A stretch of 64,000 nucleotides of DNA from Voacanga thouarsii (GCA_026120185.1 JANUWF010003378.1:62001-126000); one strand, 5' to 3'. Shown: positions 46,166 through 58,617, counted from the stretch's first letter. Notes: generated by a model from the sequence alone, not told the origin. A program made the numbers and translations.

Positions 46166-47185
46166 AACATGAAATTAGCTATTATCCCTTTGCTCAAGGC
46201 AAAATTAACTAACCTATGATCACGTAGTCATACAACCATAACTTCATTGCCCATGTCCATTATGATTGGACAAATACGAAATCAATGCAATAAAACTCCT
46301 AACATCATTGTCTCAAGTCCGTTAGAAGAACTCGCATCAATAACCAACGAATTTAGGTAATCAAATACCAAAGATGACTAAGAATTGATCAAATAACTAA
46401 ATTAACCCAAAATCATGAATCCCAAAATAATGTTAAATTTTAATAAAAATATTGAATACATCATTTCTAAAGAAAAAGAAAATAAAGAGAAAAGAAAGCA
46501 CTAATAGATAAGCCTCTTTATTCTTCTTTGGAGACTCCCTTTGAACAATTCTTCTTGGCTTGGGTGAATTCCTTCTTCAATAAGAGAATTAGAATTTTTG
46601 CCCTTTGATTCACCTTTCTTGGTTGTATATCTCAAACCCTTGTGTTTTCTTATGCTTTTATAAGTCTCTTGGATACCTATTTTGTGGCTAAGAAAGTCTT
46701 GGCCGAGTAGAAATAGGAAAATACCCAAATTTTTGAATAATCCCTAATTTTGCGTACAGAATTTCTACCTCCAGAACCTACTTGGCACCGGGTACCTTCG
46801 ACCCACTTAGCTCCAGGTACACTCTGTTCTTCCTCTATTTTGCTCTGTTTTTTGCCGTCTTTTATTTACCAAGCAGAATGGACCCGGTGCTAGGTACACT
46901 TACCAGACCTAGTGCCAATCTGGAAAAATTTATGAAGCTCATTCAATCTCTACTACTGAACAGAATGTACCTAGTGCTTGGTCCACTAGCTGGGCCTGGT
47001 GCCAGGTACATTCTGATTTTGTGCATTTTTTGCTCGATTTTTACTTAAATCTGCACATATTCACCGAAAACACCTTTTACAAGCAAAATGTCAAATCAGA
47101 AGGAATATGCCTAGTTATTACAACAAATGTATCTCAAAAAAACCTCAAATAACTAGGAAAAGAATGGCGATTTTAACCCCTATCA
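46166..47185 (-). repeat. Ath2 3' LTR, truncated
   Basis: It starts TGATAGGGGTTAAAATCG on the minus strand at 47185 and matches the right-hand LTR from about 63085 onward. It carries GGCACCGGGTACC-like motifs at 46770-47020, as does 63700-63935. The inner part is missing at the Tek2 junction. Confidence 0.88.
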
Positions 47186-47204
47186 CATACCCCCACACTT
47201 GAAC
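47186..47204 (-). other. Ath2 polypurine tract
   Basis: The minus strand reads GTTCAAGTGTGGGGGTATG directly before the LTR start TGATAG, the same type as Ath1 14234-14247. Confidence 0.85.
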
Positions 47205-48449
47205 ATTTGCTTATTCTCAAGCAAAACACTTTTATCCAAGAAAAATTATCAAGATAACACAAGGTTTTCTTCTTATTCCAAATGTTTCTTCATTATAGCA
47301 GAGATCATGTCTTTCTTTCAAACTTTAGATACAACCCTTGTTATGCATACCTTTTTGAAAAAATTTCAAACCTTGAAACATTGGCCAATACATCACAAAA
47401 CTCTTGAAGTCAAATTAATCAAGTGCATACCGTAGTCTATTAATGTTATTTCACTTTTTATGTAAAAATATAGATAACATGAATCACATAGGTCAAGCCA
47501 TCTACCAACTTAAGCATTATAAATCTAAACATTGCACACTTAAGTTATGATGTGAGGAAAGCACTCAAAAAATTTTTCTCTCATAGTTTTTCAATGACTT
47601 AGGGAATTGATAGTCTCAAGTGCATGGATTTCTCTTCACACACCGTATTTGCCCCCTTTACAACCATTACTCACCATTTTTTTCACAATTCTTTTTCTAT
47701 GCTCTTGCTTGTCTTTTTGCCTTCGGGATAGCCCCAAGAGAGTACTTCGAATACACTTGCTACTTCTCCCCATATTACCCCATTTTCAACTAAAGGTCTT
47801 CAAAGATAATTGATAAGAATCTTTTCTCTAATTCACACTAACAACAGTTTTGTTTTCACTCATTATTTTTTTCTCAACTCAAATCACATTTTTTAACATT
47901 CTCCTCAATCTTTCCTATCAAAGACCTTTTTACAACTCACATTTTTTTTTTTCATCATAACTCAAATCTAGCAAAATTTAAACTCATAATACAAAAGTTA
48001 GCCAATAAACTCTTCCCATATTCATCATATCTTCTATATTTCAACTACATAAGTCAAATAATACTCAAATACTAATGCATAAAAAAGATTAATCAAAATT
48101 CTCAAGTCTTGACAAATATCTTTTCCAATAGAACCAATTTCATCAAATTCCACCTAATAAATGACAAAAATTATATCCAAGTAAGAATAGAAGAATAAAA
48201 GAATAAAAATACAGCTAAGAATACTAAGATGAAGAAAGAAGAAGAATAAAGTGTAGAAAATACTTCCATTACATTGTTATGCCATTAGGATGAATCAATC
48301 TCAAGGAGAGATCATTACAGGAGTACCTACTAAAAGAAAAGGCAGAAAAAAAAATCTAGAAAAAGAAAAGAAACCTAAAATAAACAAAATGAAAAAGAAA
48401 TGAAATGAAAAGAGATATAGCACTCAAAAGATAAAGAAGCCAAGGTGGC
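47205..48449 (-). other. Ath2 3' tail, non-coding
   Basis: No ORF equivalent to the env-like gene of Ath1 is recognisable between integrase and the PPT. The sequence is AT-rich with a purine-rich stretch on the plus strand (48170-48425) and a block near the PPT (GCTTGAGAATAAGCAAA on minus) matching Ath1. Confidence 0.65.
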
Positions 48450-49183
48450 TCATGGCTCATTAAAGATAACATTGAGATACTCCAAAGTGCCTAATTCGTC
48501 CCCCAAATATGGTTTTAATCTACTTCTATTGACTTTAACAATTCCCTTAGCAGGGTGAGAAACCTCAATAACTCTAAATAGACAAACTTGACGTATCACA
48601 TATGGCCCCGAGCATCGAGATTTTAACTTACATGGGAAAAATCTAAGTCTAGAATTAAATATTAACACCTTATCTCCTTTTTGAAACTTATGGGGGCATG
48701 AATATGCTTATCATGCCACCGTTTCATCTTTTTTTTTTTTTTTTTTTTGTAAATCCTCAAATTATGGTAGGGATCGTTGCGCCACCCATCCAACTCATTC
48801 ACTTGAAGCATTCTTTCTTTTCCTGCAAGATGAAGGTCAAAATTGACAAGCTTTATTGCCCAATGAACCCTATGTTCAACTTCTACTGGTAGATGACATG
48901 ATTTCCCATACACTAAGCGATAGGGGGTTGTACCAATAGCAATTTTAAAAGCAGTCCTATAAGTCCATAGAGTATTATCTAGCTTCAAACTCCAATCCTT
49001 TCGTGTATGATTGATCACTTTTTCCAAAATTCTTTTAAATTCTCTATTGACCACCTCAATTTGGCCACTAGTTTACAAATGATAGGGAGTAGCAACCCTA
49101 TGAGTAACCCCTAAATGTTTGAGAACTTTATCTAGTTGGGTATTACAAAAGTGGGTTCCCTTATCACTAAAGAGCATCTTAAG
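48450..49183 (-). pseudogene. Ath2 integrase, distal half
   Basis: Continues the core after the CopB1 insertion: FSDKGTHFCN with the second catalytic Asp, then VVNREFKRILEKVI with the Glu (the family has SNREIKRILEK), a WTYRTAFKIAIGTTPYRLVYGKSCHLPVEVEH segment, and the C-terminal LKSRCSGPYVIRQV domain ending near NVIFNEP at 48450. A poly-Lys run (poly-T at 48730-48748) has expanded in the frame, and a frame change lies near 48662. Confidence 0.9.
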
Positions 49184-50698
49184 TGTTAGGGATATGTCCT
49201 AGAGTCAATTTGTACTTATACTATTGTCGTTATGTTTTATATAAAAATATGAGGTTTTCCTGTCCATGAATAGTGCATTTTGTTTTGTGGTCATCAAGAA
49301 CGTGACTTGATAGTAAAACCCAACAATGAATACAATGACTATTCTAAAACTGTCGCTGATCAATTATTATTATTGAAATAATAATAAATTTAGATTAGTA
49401 TGTTTGTGACTTGATGGCTATGTTTTACTGGTCATGGATATTTGTGATATCAAGTCAAAACATAAATAAATGTTAGAGAACATTGTATTAGACATGACCT
49501 ACTGTGAGAGTACTTCGTGGAATATGTCATAAGTACTTTATAGCCATAATGATACTAAAAGTCCTTCGATCTAAATTCATCATGGTTTCCTATTTAATAA
49601 GTTCTATATTTTGACGTTGTCTAAAGTTGTCTTTAACCAGATAATAAATTAGACTACTGTTGGATATAGAATAAATCAAGGGGAGGAATTTGATTAATAG
49701 TGAAAGAATTTGTCCCTCTCAATTATAGGAGAGATATCCATGGGTCCCTTGATAAGTTAGACTGTTAAAATACATAGCCTTGCTAAAATATATCAATCTA
49801 AGATATTGGTATCATTTGTTTGAACAGTCTACTATGAAATCAAGAAATAATTGATTAAGCTTAATAAGGATGACATGTTCTGTGCCTTATGCTTAATTTG
49901 GATATCGTGTAACAAAAGGACTAAATATAAAATTGTGGTTTGGTTCAAAGAGATCACTGATCTTCATTTAACCTAGATAGTTATAATGTTTTGCTAGAAA
50001 TCGCTTATAACTTGTGGGCCATTTAAATATGATTTAGACATACTGCCAGTGTTAAATGAACTTATAGGGTCACACAATAAACGAACTTGTTAGGTTATTT
50101 TTCTGGTAACCAGATTCGATGAATCTAAAAATATGTCTAAGTTAATTGAACCTAGAAAATTTACCAGATACAATGAATCTGGAAATTTGTCCATATTCGA
50201 TGTATCTGGATGATGTCCAGATTAGAAGAATCTGACTCGGTAAATTAATTAGTTAAATTACTGAGATAATGGCAGAATCTTATCCTATCAATTTTTAATT
50301 TAATTTGAATTTAAATTAAAATATGATAAGATATCATTAGATTTGGACTCTAAGAGATTCGGGATTTTTTAAGAAAACCCTAGCCGTCTTCTCAATAGTC
50401 CTGCTCTGTTGAAAATATTCGTGCCTCCATTCACCAGAAAAAACTCTCAAACCCTAGGCTCTATTACTCTCAGGTTAACGAGTCAGTTCGCCGTGTGTAT
50501 CCGACAGAGGATGTTCGCACACTGCACGTCTGGTGATCGTTCAGGTTGCACGTACGATAGCACAGCCAGGATCGAAGGATCTCGATTATGCCGAACAAAG
50601 GTAATTCTGTAAACCTTAAGTCTTCTTAATCGTTTACTTGGATCCTCAGAAGGGATTCGTGAATGTTTTCCACGTTTAGGAGTCCACGAATCCTAACA
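49184..50698 (+). repeat. CopB1 5' LTR (1515 bp)
   Basis: TGTTAGGGATATG...ATCCTAACA. It matches the 3' LTR and the CopB-S pieces. Confidence 0.95.
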
Positions 50699-50699
50699 G

Positions 50700-50711
50700 T
50701 GGTATCAGAGC
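50700..50711 (+). other. CopB1 primer-binding site, tRNA-iMet
   Basis: TGGTATCAGAGC one base after the LTR end, identical to the CopA1 site. Confidence 0.95.
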
Positions 50712-50774
50712 AACTTGTTAAACGATTAGGTTGATTCATCTGTATTAATCATATTGTTGAATATATGTATGATA

Positions 50775-50808
<34 letters not shown>
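50775..50808 (+). repeat. (TG)n(AG)n microsatellite
   Basis: A TG run followed directly by an AG run in the CopB1 leader. Confidence 0.9.
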
Positions 50809-51156
50809 TTTAAACAGTGTATATTAGCATGTTTACATGATTATGATTTTAGAATACTTAGCATGCAGACTGCCTGAATTAGGTTTAATCTGTGCGTCTT
50901 AGTTATTTAATCAGACCAGATTACTTGCAGATTATCTGTAAACTGGTTTGTTTAATATGATATGGTATCGTAAGCATGCTATCCGTGGTTCTATATTTGC
51001 GAATTGTTTGAATTAATCGTCCATGATAATATGTTATCTCGTACGAATATGATTAAAAGGGAACGCAGATTGTCTGTCATACGAAAATTTCACGGTGATG
51101 GTTACTAAGGGGTCCAAACGTTAATTTGATTAATATTCGAAAATTGGAAGGCGAAA

Positions 51157-51171
51157 TCTCGTTCAATGAGA
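51157..51171 (+). promoter_or_regulatory. Leader inverted repeat shared with CopA1
   Basis: TCTCGTTCAATGAGA folds as a 6-bp stem with a G-U pair. The counterpart is at 18896-18910. Confidence 0.45.
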
Positions 51172-51189
51172 GAAGGAAAAATCATTTTT

Positions 51190-51248
51190 CCTTCGGGGAA
51201 GCTGCCCCCAGAGACCCCAGCCAGGGGCGTTGCCCCTTGGAACCCCGA
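51190..51248 (+). promoter_or_regulatory. GC-rich hairpin region in CopB1 leader
   Basis: GGGGAAGCTGCCCC and GGGGCGTTGCCCC are two successive perfect or near-perfect hairpins within 60 bp, followed by a CCCC run. They stand out from the AT-rich leader. A structured RNA element of the genomic transcript is possible. Confidence 0.45.
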
Positions 51249-52120
51249 CTATTTGTTTGTTGTGTGTTATTCATTTGTGTTTATCATTGTAGTTGTGGAT
51301 TATTTTGAATAGTGCATAGCATGGCCCGTTTTATGCCAATGTGATTGGCAGGTTACATTATGGTTGTTTTAAGTTGTAATTTTTAAATACGGCCTGCGTG
51401 TCATTTTTCATTGTTGTAAAATTGTACTGCTTTCCTAGAATAGGAATTATTTTAATTTTACTATCCAATGTAAAAGAAGATGGCAGCCTACATTTACAAC
51501 CGAGGAGGAGTATGCTCAAGGCATTAGAGAATGCTTAAGGAGTTTATATACCTAGATTGACCACCTTGATCTTCACTTTGCTCGTGATGATCAACATAGG
51601 TTATGGGCCATGCTATGTCACTTTTATTTATGTCTTGCATGCATAGTTGATATGTTTATTTCATGCTTACTACAATTAAATTTTTATTTTTAAAAAATTA
51701 AGTGTTAAATGCCTTCCAAAATCAAACACTTGTTATTACTTGAATCATCATATGGCCATTCCTGCCAAAGTAGGATGCTTTTGATTATCTAAGTGAGACA
51801 AGATGGAAAATAGTTTTCCATATGTTTGATATGGTTTGACTTTACTGGGCTATCAAAATGGTTTTGGGCCTAGGGCATTATATGAGATATTTTAGCCGGG
51901 ACATTTGATGCCTATCTCATTTAAAATTTGAGTTTTATTTATTTATAAGATTAAAGCCAAAGCTTACTTATGATTAAAATAAAATATTTATGAAAAAAAT
52001 ATTTTTTTTACCCACTACGAAACATCAAAATGTTGAAGTTTCAAAAGTTTAAATGCTTTTAGTGGGAGTTTTTCATTAAAGCCTCAAAATTAATTACTTT
52101 GCATATTTTGTATGTAGATA

Positions 52121-52915
52121 ATGGCAACAAACAGTTGGAATAACTCATTGCGATCTGTGCTCGAGAAAGACAAGCTTAGGAGGACTAACTTTCTTGATTG
52201 GGCACGAAACTTAAGAATTGTTCTTAAGCAAGAAAAAAGGCTCTATGTTCTTGAAAATCCTATTCCCCCTGCTCCAACAAATAACGCCTCAAAAGCTGAA
52301 AAAGATGCTTATAGTAAGCAGAAAGATGACTCCAACGATGTTACTTACCTCATGCTAGCAACCATGAACTCTGAACTTCAAAAACAGTTTGAAGAAGCAG
52401 AGACATATGGCATGATTGTGCATCTCAAGGAAATGTTCCAAGAGCAAGCACGACAAGAGAGATTTGAAACTCACAAGGCATTAAATGCATGTAAGATGGT
52501 TTCTAGCACCTCGGTAAGTGCTCATATCCTTAAAATGAAGGGTTATCTTGATAATCTTGATAAGCTTGGTGCTCCTATTAATCATGACATGGCCACAGAT
52601 TTGATCTTGGGCTCATTACCTCCTGAGTATGACCAGTTTGTCATGAATTTTAACATGCATAATATGGAGAAATCCATTACTAAATTGCATGGGATGCTAA
52701 AACAAGCTGAATTGAACATTAAGAAGAATACTCCTAATGTTCTAATGGTTCAAAAAGGGAAAGGTAAAAAGAACAACCAAAAGGGCAAAGTCATGGCTAG
52801 TAAAGGCAAGGACAAGGCAAAATCCAAGTTCAAGCACAAATCTAAGGCCAAGACACCAAAAGAGGGAGCTTACCACCATTATGGAAAACAAGGACATTGG
52901 TTAAGAAATTGAAAG
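52121..52915 (+). pseudogene. CopB1 gag, nearly full length, zinc knuckle destroyed
   Basis: A 263-codon open frame from MATNSWNNSLRSVLEKDKL, with the NFLDWARNLRIVLKQEK signature, the LKEMFQEQARQERFETHKAL helix, a YLDNLDKLGAPINHDMATDLILGSLP segment and a Lys-rich tail. The knuckle at about 52869-52912 reads Y-H-H-Y-G-K-Q-G-H-W-L-R-N-stop: the first two Cys are Tyr and the third is TGA, all single-base changes from Cys codons. CopA1 keeps the intact form. RNA binding by this motif would be lost. Confidence 0.93.
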
Positions 52916-52918
52916 CTC

Positions 52919-53420
52919 TATTTGGAAGCAAAGAAAAAGAAGGATAGTGAGACTGCCACTTCAGGTATTTATGTTATAGAAATTAATTTATCTACTTCTG
53001 ATTCATGGGTATTGGATACCGGTTGTGGATCTCACATTTATGTACATGTGCAGGGTCTAAAAAGGAGTAGAGCTATGGCAAAAGGCAAGGAGAACCTACG
53101 AGTTGCGAATGAAGCAAAAGTTGTTGTAGTAGCTATAGGAACTTTTGAATTAATTTTGCCCAATGGGCTTGTTTTAGATCTGAATGATTGTTTTTATGTT
53201 CCTACTATGAGTAGGAATATTATTTCAATTTCTTGTTTAGATTTAAAAGGTTTTGAATTTGTTATTAGGAATAACATTTGCTCCATTAATAAAAATGGTA
53301 TTTTTTATGGATATGCCTCATTATCAAATGGGCTCTATATTCTCAATCTTCGTGGATCTTCAAATAAGCCTATTTATAATATTAATAATAAGAGATTGAA
53401 ATCCAATGATTTAAATTAGA
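52919..53420 (+). pseudogene. CopB1 protease and pre-integrase segment
   Basis: WVLDTGCGSH carries the catalytic D-T-G at about 53015-53023. Then come FYVPTMSRNIISISCLDLKGFEF and SLSNGLYILNL. A TAG at about 53417 follows the SNDLN stretch, just before the integrase finger. The frame is otherwise open for 165 codons. Confidence 0.9.
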
Positions 53421-54390
53421 CTTACTTTTGGCATTGTCGTTTGGGCCATATAAATGAGAATCGCATAACAAGGCTTCATAATGATGGGCTTCTAAATTCG
53501 TTTGATTTAGAATCTTTCGAAACATGTGATTCTTGTTTATTAGGCAAAATGACTAAAGCACCTTTTAAGAGACAAAGTGAAAGGGCAACTGATTTATTGG
53601 GCCTAATACATACTGATATATGTGGACCAATGAATTCACATGCTAGAGGAGGATTTCAGTACTTCATTACATTTACGGATGATTTCAACAGATATGGCTA
53701 CTTGTATCTTGATGAAACAAAAATTTGAATCGTTCCAGAAATTCAAAGAATTTCAAAATGAAGTACAAAATCAGCTTGGGAATAGTATCAAAACACTTCG
53801 ATCAGATCGAGGTGGTGAATACTTAAGTTACGAGTTTGACGAGCATCTTAAAAATTGTGGAATTATCTCTGAATTAACTCCACTTGGAACACCTCAGTGG
53901 AATGGTGTATCTGAACGGAGAAATCAGACTTTATTAGATATGGTTCGATCAATGATAAGTCAAACTGATCTTCCAATCTCCTTTTGGGTTATGCCCTAGA
54001 GACTGTTGTATTCATACTAAATCGAGTTCTATCTAAATCAGTTTAGAAAATGCCATATGAGATATGGACTGGGAGACAACCTAGTTTGTCATTTCTTAAG
54101 ATTTGGGGTTGTGAAGTTTATGTAAAGCATTTATTATTTGATAAACTTGCACCTAAATTGGATAAATGCATATTTATGGGGTATCCTAAAGAAACTAAAG
54201 GATATCAATTTTATCTCCCAAAAGAAAATAGAGTAATTGTTGCTCGAAATGGATTCTTTCTTGAAAAGGAATTTATTTCCAAAAGAATTAATGGGAGTAA
54301 AATACATCTTGATAAGATTCAAGAGCCACAATTAGTACCTGAATCAAATAATGAACCTCAATTAAATGGCTCACAAGTCTAAGATGAGCC
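53421..54390 (+). pseudogene. CopB1 integrase
   Basis: FWHCRLGHINENRI begins the HHCC finger, which ends CDSCLLGKMTK. The core has D in HTDICGPMNS, D in LRSDRGGEYLS and E in VSERRNQTLLDMVRS. A frame change near 53710 and stops at about 53997 and 54043 break the frame. The C-terminal part (54050-54382) has the GCEVYVKHLLFDKLAPK and GYPKETKGYQFY segments. Confidence 0.9.
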
Positions 54391-54399
54391 TACTTCTAT

Positions 54400-55190
54400 A
54401 GAACAAGGACCTCGAAAATCTGGTAGGGTTCATCAACAACCTGAGAGATATAGATTCCTCATTACGGATGATCACAATGTGGAGCTTATAGTTAATGATG
54501 AGTTCATTTCCTATTTAGAAGCCATTAAGAGTTCTGACTCTAGAAAATGGTTAGAGGCTATGAAGTCTGAGATGCAATCCATGTATGATAACCAAGTCTG
54601 GACTTTGGCTAATCCACCTAAAGGTTCAAAAACCATTGGGTGTAAATGGGTTTTCAAAAAGAAAACAGACATGGAGGGAAATGTGCATACTTACAAAGCA
54701 CGACTGGTAGCAAAAGGTTATAGACAAACTCATGGTGTAGACTTTGATGAAACCTTTTCACCAGTTGTAATGCTTAAATCTATTAGAATTCTTCTTGCTA
54801 TAGCAGCATATTATGATTATGAGGTTTAGCAAATGGATGTCAAAACCGTGTTTCTCAATGGAAACTTACTCGAGGATGTGTACATGACACAACCTGAGGG
54901 TTTTGATGATCCTTTGAATTCTAATAAAGTGTGCAAGCTTCAAAGATCCATTTATGGATTGAAGCAAGCATCTCGAAGCTGGAATTTTCATTTTGATGAA
55001 GCAATTAAAGAATTTAACTTTATCAAAAATGAAGATGAGCCTTGTGTCTATAAGAAAATAAGTGGGAATGCAATAGTCTTTTTGGTACTTTATGTTGATA
55101 ACATCTTACTCATTGGAAACGACATCCCAACTCTACAAAGTGTAAAGACATGGTTAGGAAATTGTTTTCTCAATGAAAGACTTAGGTGAA
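54400..55190 (+). pseudogene. CopB1 reverse transcriptase, catalytic Asp lost
   Basis: Copia RT segments are clear: KWLEAMKSEMQSMYDNQVW, KWVFKKKTDMEGNV, RLVAKGYRQTHGVDF, QMDVKTVFLNGNL and SIYGLKQASRSW. A TAG at 54827-54829 replaces the Trp before QMDVK, as in CopA1. At 55091-55102 the catalytic motif is Y-V-D-N instead of Y-V-D-D, a G-to-A change that should kill polymerase activity. A frameshift lies near 55180. Confidence 0.93.
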
Positions 55191-56083
55191 ACTGCCTATA
55201 TTCTAGGTATAAGGAACTATAGAGAAAGATCTAGAAAGCTAATTGGACTAAGTCAAAATGCATACGTTGACAAGGTACTGAAAAGGTTCAGTATGCAAGA
55301 CTCTAAGAGAGGATTATTGCCAATGTCACATGGCATTAAGCTCAGCAAAACTCAAAGTCCTTCTAAGAAGGATGAAGAAGAGCGCATGAACAAGATACCA
55401 TACACTTCTGCTGTAAGGTCTATCATGTATGCCATGTTATGTACTCGAACCGATGTATCATATGCATTGAGCATGACGAGTAGGTTCCAGTCAAATCCTA
55501 GAGAGGCATACTGGACTGCTGTCAAGAACATACTAAAGTACTTAAGAAGAACTAAAGATATGTTCTTAGTTTATGGAGGACAAGAAGGCGATCTAGTTGT
55601 AAATGGTTACACTGATGCTAATTTTCAGTCCGACATAGATGATTACAGATCGCAATCAGGTTTTCAATTTTGTTTGAATGGAGGTGTTGTAAGGTGGGAA
55701 AGTTCAAAGCAGATATCGTGGCCGATTCTACTACAGAAGCTGAGTATGTAGCTACCTCAACTGTAGCTAAAGAAGCAGTTTGGATTAAAAAGTTCATTAC
55801 AGAACTAGATGTAGTTCCTAGTATTGTGAACCTAGTGGATCTCTATTGTGACAACAATGGAGCCATTGCACAAGCTAAGGAACCAAGATCACATCAGCGA
55901 TCCAAACATATACTTAGACATTTTCATCTCATTTGAGAAATTGTTGATAGAGGAGATGTCAAAGTATGCAAGGTATCAACCGATGACAATGTTGCAGATC
56001 TACTGACAAAGCCTCTCCTGTCGTCTAAACATAATAGTTATACTAGATCAATGGGATTACGACTTATGCCAAATTGGTCTTAG
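55191..56083 (+). pseudogene. CopB1 RNase H and pol C-terminus
   Basis: After the frameshift the frame is open for 192 codons (55173-55751) with KIPYTSAVRSIMYAMLC and GYTDANFQSD (first Asp). It shifts again into TTEAEYVATSTVAKEAVW and LYCDNNGAIAQAKEPRSHQ. It ends with a segment equivalent to the CopA1 terminus and stops TAG at 56081-56083. Confidence 0.9.
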
Positions 56084-56097
56084 TGCAAGTGAGAAAC

Positions 56098-57613
56098 TGT
56101 TAGGGACATGCCCTAGAGTCAATTTGTACTTATACTATTGTCGTTATATTTTATATAATAATATGAGGTTTTCCTTTACAAAAATAGTGCATTTTGTTTG
56201 TGGTCATCAAGTACGTGACTTGATAGTAAAACCCAACAATGAATTCAATGGCTATTCTAAAACTGTCCCTGATCAATTATTATTATTAGAACAATAATAA
56301 ATTAAGATTAGTATGTTTGTGACTTAATGGCTATGTTTTACTGGTCATGGATATTTGTGATATCAAGTCAAAACATAAATAAATGTTAGAGAACATTGTA
56401 TTGGACATGACCCACTGTGAGAGTACTTCATGGAACTTGTCATATGTACTTTATAGCCATAATGATATTAAAAGTCCTTCGACCTAAATTCATCATGGTT
56501 TCCTACTTGATAAGTTCTATATTTTGACGTTGTCTAAAGTTGTCTTTAACTAGATAATAAATTAGACTACTATTGGATATAGAATAAATCAAGTGGAGGA
56601 ATTTCATTAATAGTGAAAGAATTTATCCTTCTCAATAATGGGAGAGATATCCATGGGCCCCTTCATAAGTTAGACTGTTAGAATGCATGGCCGTGCTGAA
56701 ATATATCAATCTAAGATATTGGTATCATTTGTTTGAACAGTCTACTATGAAATCAAGAAATAATTGATTAAGCTTAATAAGGATGATATAGTATGTGCCT
56801 TATGCTTAATTTGGATATCGTGTGACAAAAGTGACTAAATATAAAATTATGGTTTGGTTCAAAAAGATCACTGATCTTCATTTAACCTGGATAGTTAGAA
56901 TGTTTTGCTAGAAACCTCTTATAACTTGTGGGCCATTTAAATATGATTTAGGCACACTGCCAGTGTTAAATGAACTTATACGGTCACACAATAAGCGAAC
57001 TTGTTAGGTTATTTTTTTGGTAACCAGATTCGATGAATTTGAAAATATGTCTAAGTTAATCGAAACTAGAAAATTTACTAGATACAATGAATTTGGAAAT
57101 TTGTCCATATTCGATATGTCTGGATGATGTCCAGATTATAAGAATCTAACTCGGTAAATTAATTAGTTAAATTACTGAGATAATGGCAGAATCTTATCAT
57201 ATCAATTTTTAATTTAATTTGAATTTAAATTAAAATATGATAAGATATCATCATATTTGGACTCTAAGAGATTCGGAGGTTTTTAAGAAAACCCCAGCCG
57301 TCTTCTCAATAGTCCTGCTCTGTTGAAAATATTCGTGCCTCCATTCACCAGAAAAAACTCTCAAACCCCTGCCACTAGCACTCTCGGGGTAACGAGTCAG
57401 TTCGCCGTGTGTATCCGATAGAGGACGTTCGCATACTGCAGTATTTGGTGATCGTTCGGGTTGCATGTATGACAGCATAGTCAGGATCGAAAGATCTCGA
57501 TTACGCCGAACAAAGGTAATTTTGTAAACCTTAAGTCTTCTTAATCATTTACTTAGATCCTCGGAAGGGATTCGTGGATGTTTTTCGCGTTTAGGAGTCC
57601 ATAAATCCTAACA
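56098..57613 (+). repeat. CopB1 3' LTR (1516 bp)
   Basis: Starts TGTTAGGGACATG after the purine-rich GCAAGTGAGAAAC and ends AATCCTAACA, followed by TTAAG. Confidence 0.95.
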
Positions 57614-58362
57614 TTAAGTACTCCAAATTGGGTGAAAAGTTTCTTTAGAAACTTTACAACAACTCGTGCATCATTAGTAGGTAAAGCTTGCGCCTCAACC
57701 CACTTTGATACATACTCAACCGCCATGAAGATATATTTGTTGCCCAAAGAACTAGGAAACGGGCCCATAAAATCAATCCCCCAGCAATAAAAAATTTCAC
57801 AAGCTTTTAAAATTTGTAATGGCATCTCATTAGATTTAGAGATGTTACCTGTCCATTAACACTTATCACAACTTTGAATAAACCAGTGAGCATCCTTGAA
57901 GAGTGTATGCCAATAAAAACCGGACTCAAGTACCTTTCTTGTAGTATTGTTAGCTTGGTAGTGGCCTCTCGCGAGTTCTTCATGACAATGTTTCAAGATA
58001 TTGATGCTTTCCACGGAATCCACACACATTTGAATGATTTAATCTGCACAACACCGAAACAAGTATGGATCTTCTCAAAAGTAATGTTTTACTTTGGAGA
58101 GGAATTTCTTCTTTTGTTGGGCATCGAAGTCATCCAGAAGAATTCCTGCAACCAAGTAATTAGCAAAATTCACATACTAAGAAAGTTGAGAAATCTCACC
58201 ATCAATAAGTAAAAGTTGTTCATCCAAGAAGGTGTCATTGATGTCTTTCTTGGCCAATGACCAAAGGTTGGGATTCTCCAATCTAGACAAGTGATCCGCA
58301 ACTAAGTTTTCTGCTCCATTTTTGTCCCTAAATTCTGAGTGAAATTCCTGCAACAATAAAAC
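57614..58362 (-). pseudogene. Ath2 integrase, proximal half
   Basis: Minus strand: an HLSRLENPNLW-type start near 58290, then LLLIDGEISQLS, HCHEELARGHYQ (HH of the finger) and CDKC followed by a stop where Athila has CDKCQR. The core [20 protein letters not shown] (first catalytic Asp) continues to TQFGVLN-type sequence at the CopB1 junction. Several stops are present. Confidence 0.88.
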
Positions 58363-58617
58363 TCATCTTATCAATCTTAGTTTGGAATCATACTTGTTTA
58401 GTAGATACTTAAGGGTGGAATGATTAGTATACATAATGACTTTGGGTAAAATAAGATAAGAACGAAATTTATCAAAAGAAAATACTATTGCAAGCAACTT
58501 TTTCTCTGTTGTGGTGTAGTTCTCTTGTGCTGCTGTAAGAGTTTTGCTTACATAGTAAAATGGCTGAAAATGCTTATTCCTCCTTTGTCCAAGCATTACG
58601 CCTATTGCATAGTCACT
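58363..58617 (-). pseudogene. Ath2 RNase H, distal part
   Basis: MLGQRRNKHFQPFYYVSKTL, then an AQENYTTTEKKLLAIVFSFDKFRSYL segment (RNase H Glu) and NHSTLKYLLNK. It continues directly from CDASD at 60400 once the CopA-S solo LTR is removed. Confidence 0.9.

Larger units (their letters stand above)
50712..52120 (+). other. CopB1 leader, non-coding
   Basis: No ORF. It holds a TG then GA microsatellite (50775-50808), the inverted repeat at 51157-51171 shared with CopA1, and a GC-rich hairpin region at 51190-51248 (GGGGCGTTGCCCC) in an otherwise AT-rich leader. Confidence 0.75.
49184..57613 (+). mobile_element. CopB1: complete Ty1/copia element, bounded by TTAAG
   Basis: LTRs at 49184-50698 and 56098-57613, iMet PBS, 1.4 kb leader, gag, protease, integrase, RT and RNase H in copia order. 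The target duplications TTAAG lie at 49179-49183 and 57614-57618, inside the Ath2 integrase. By eye the first about 215 bp of the LTRs differ at roughly 15 positions. Stops and two lost catalytic or structural motifs make it inactive. Confidence 0.95.
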
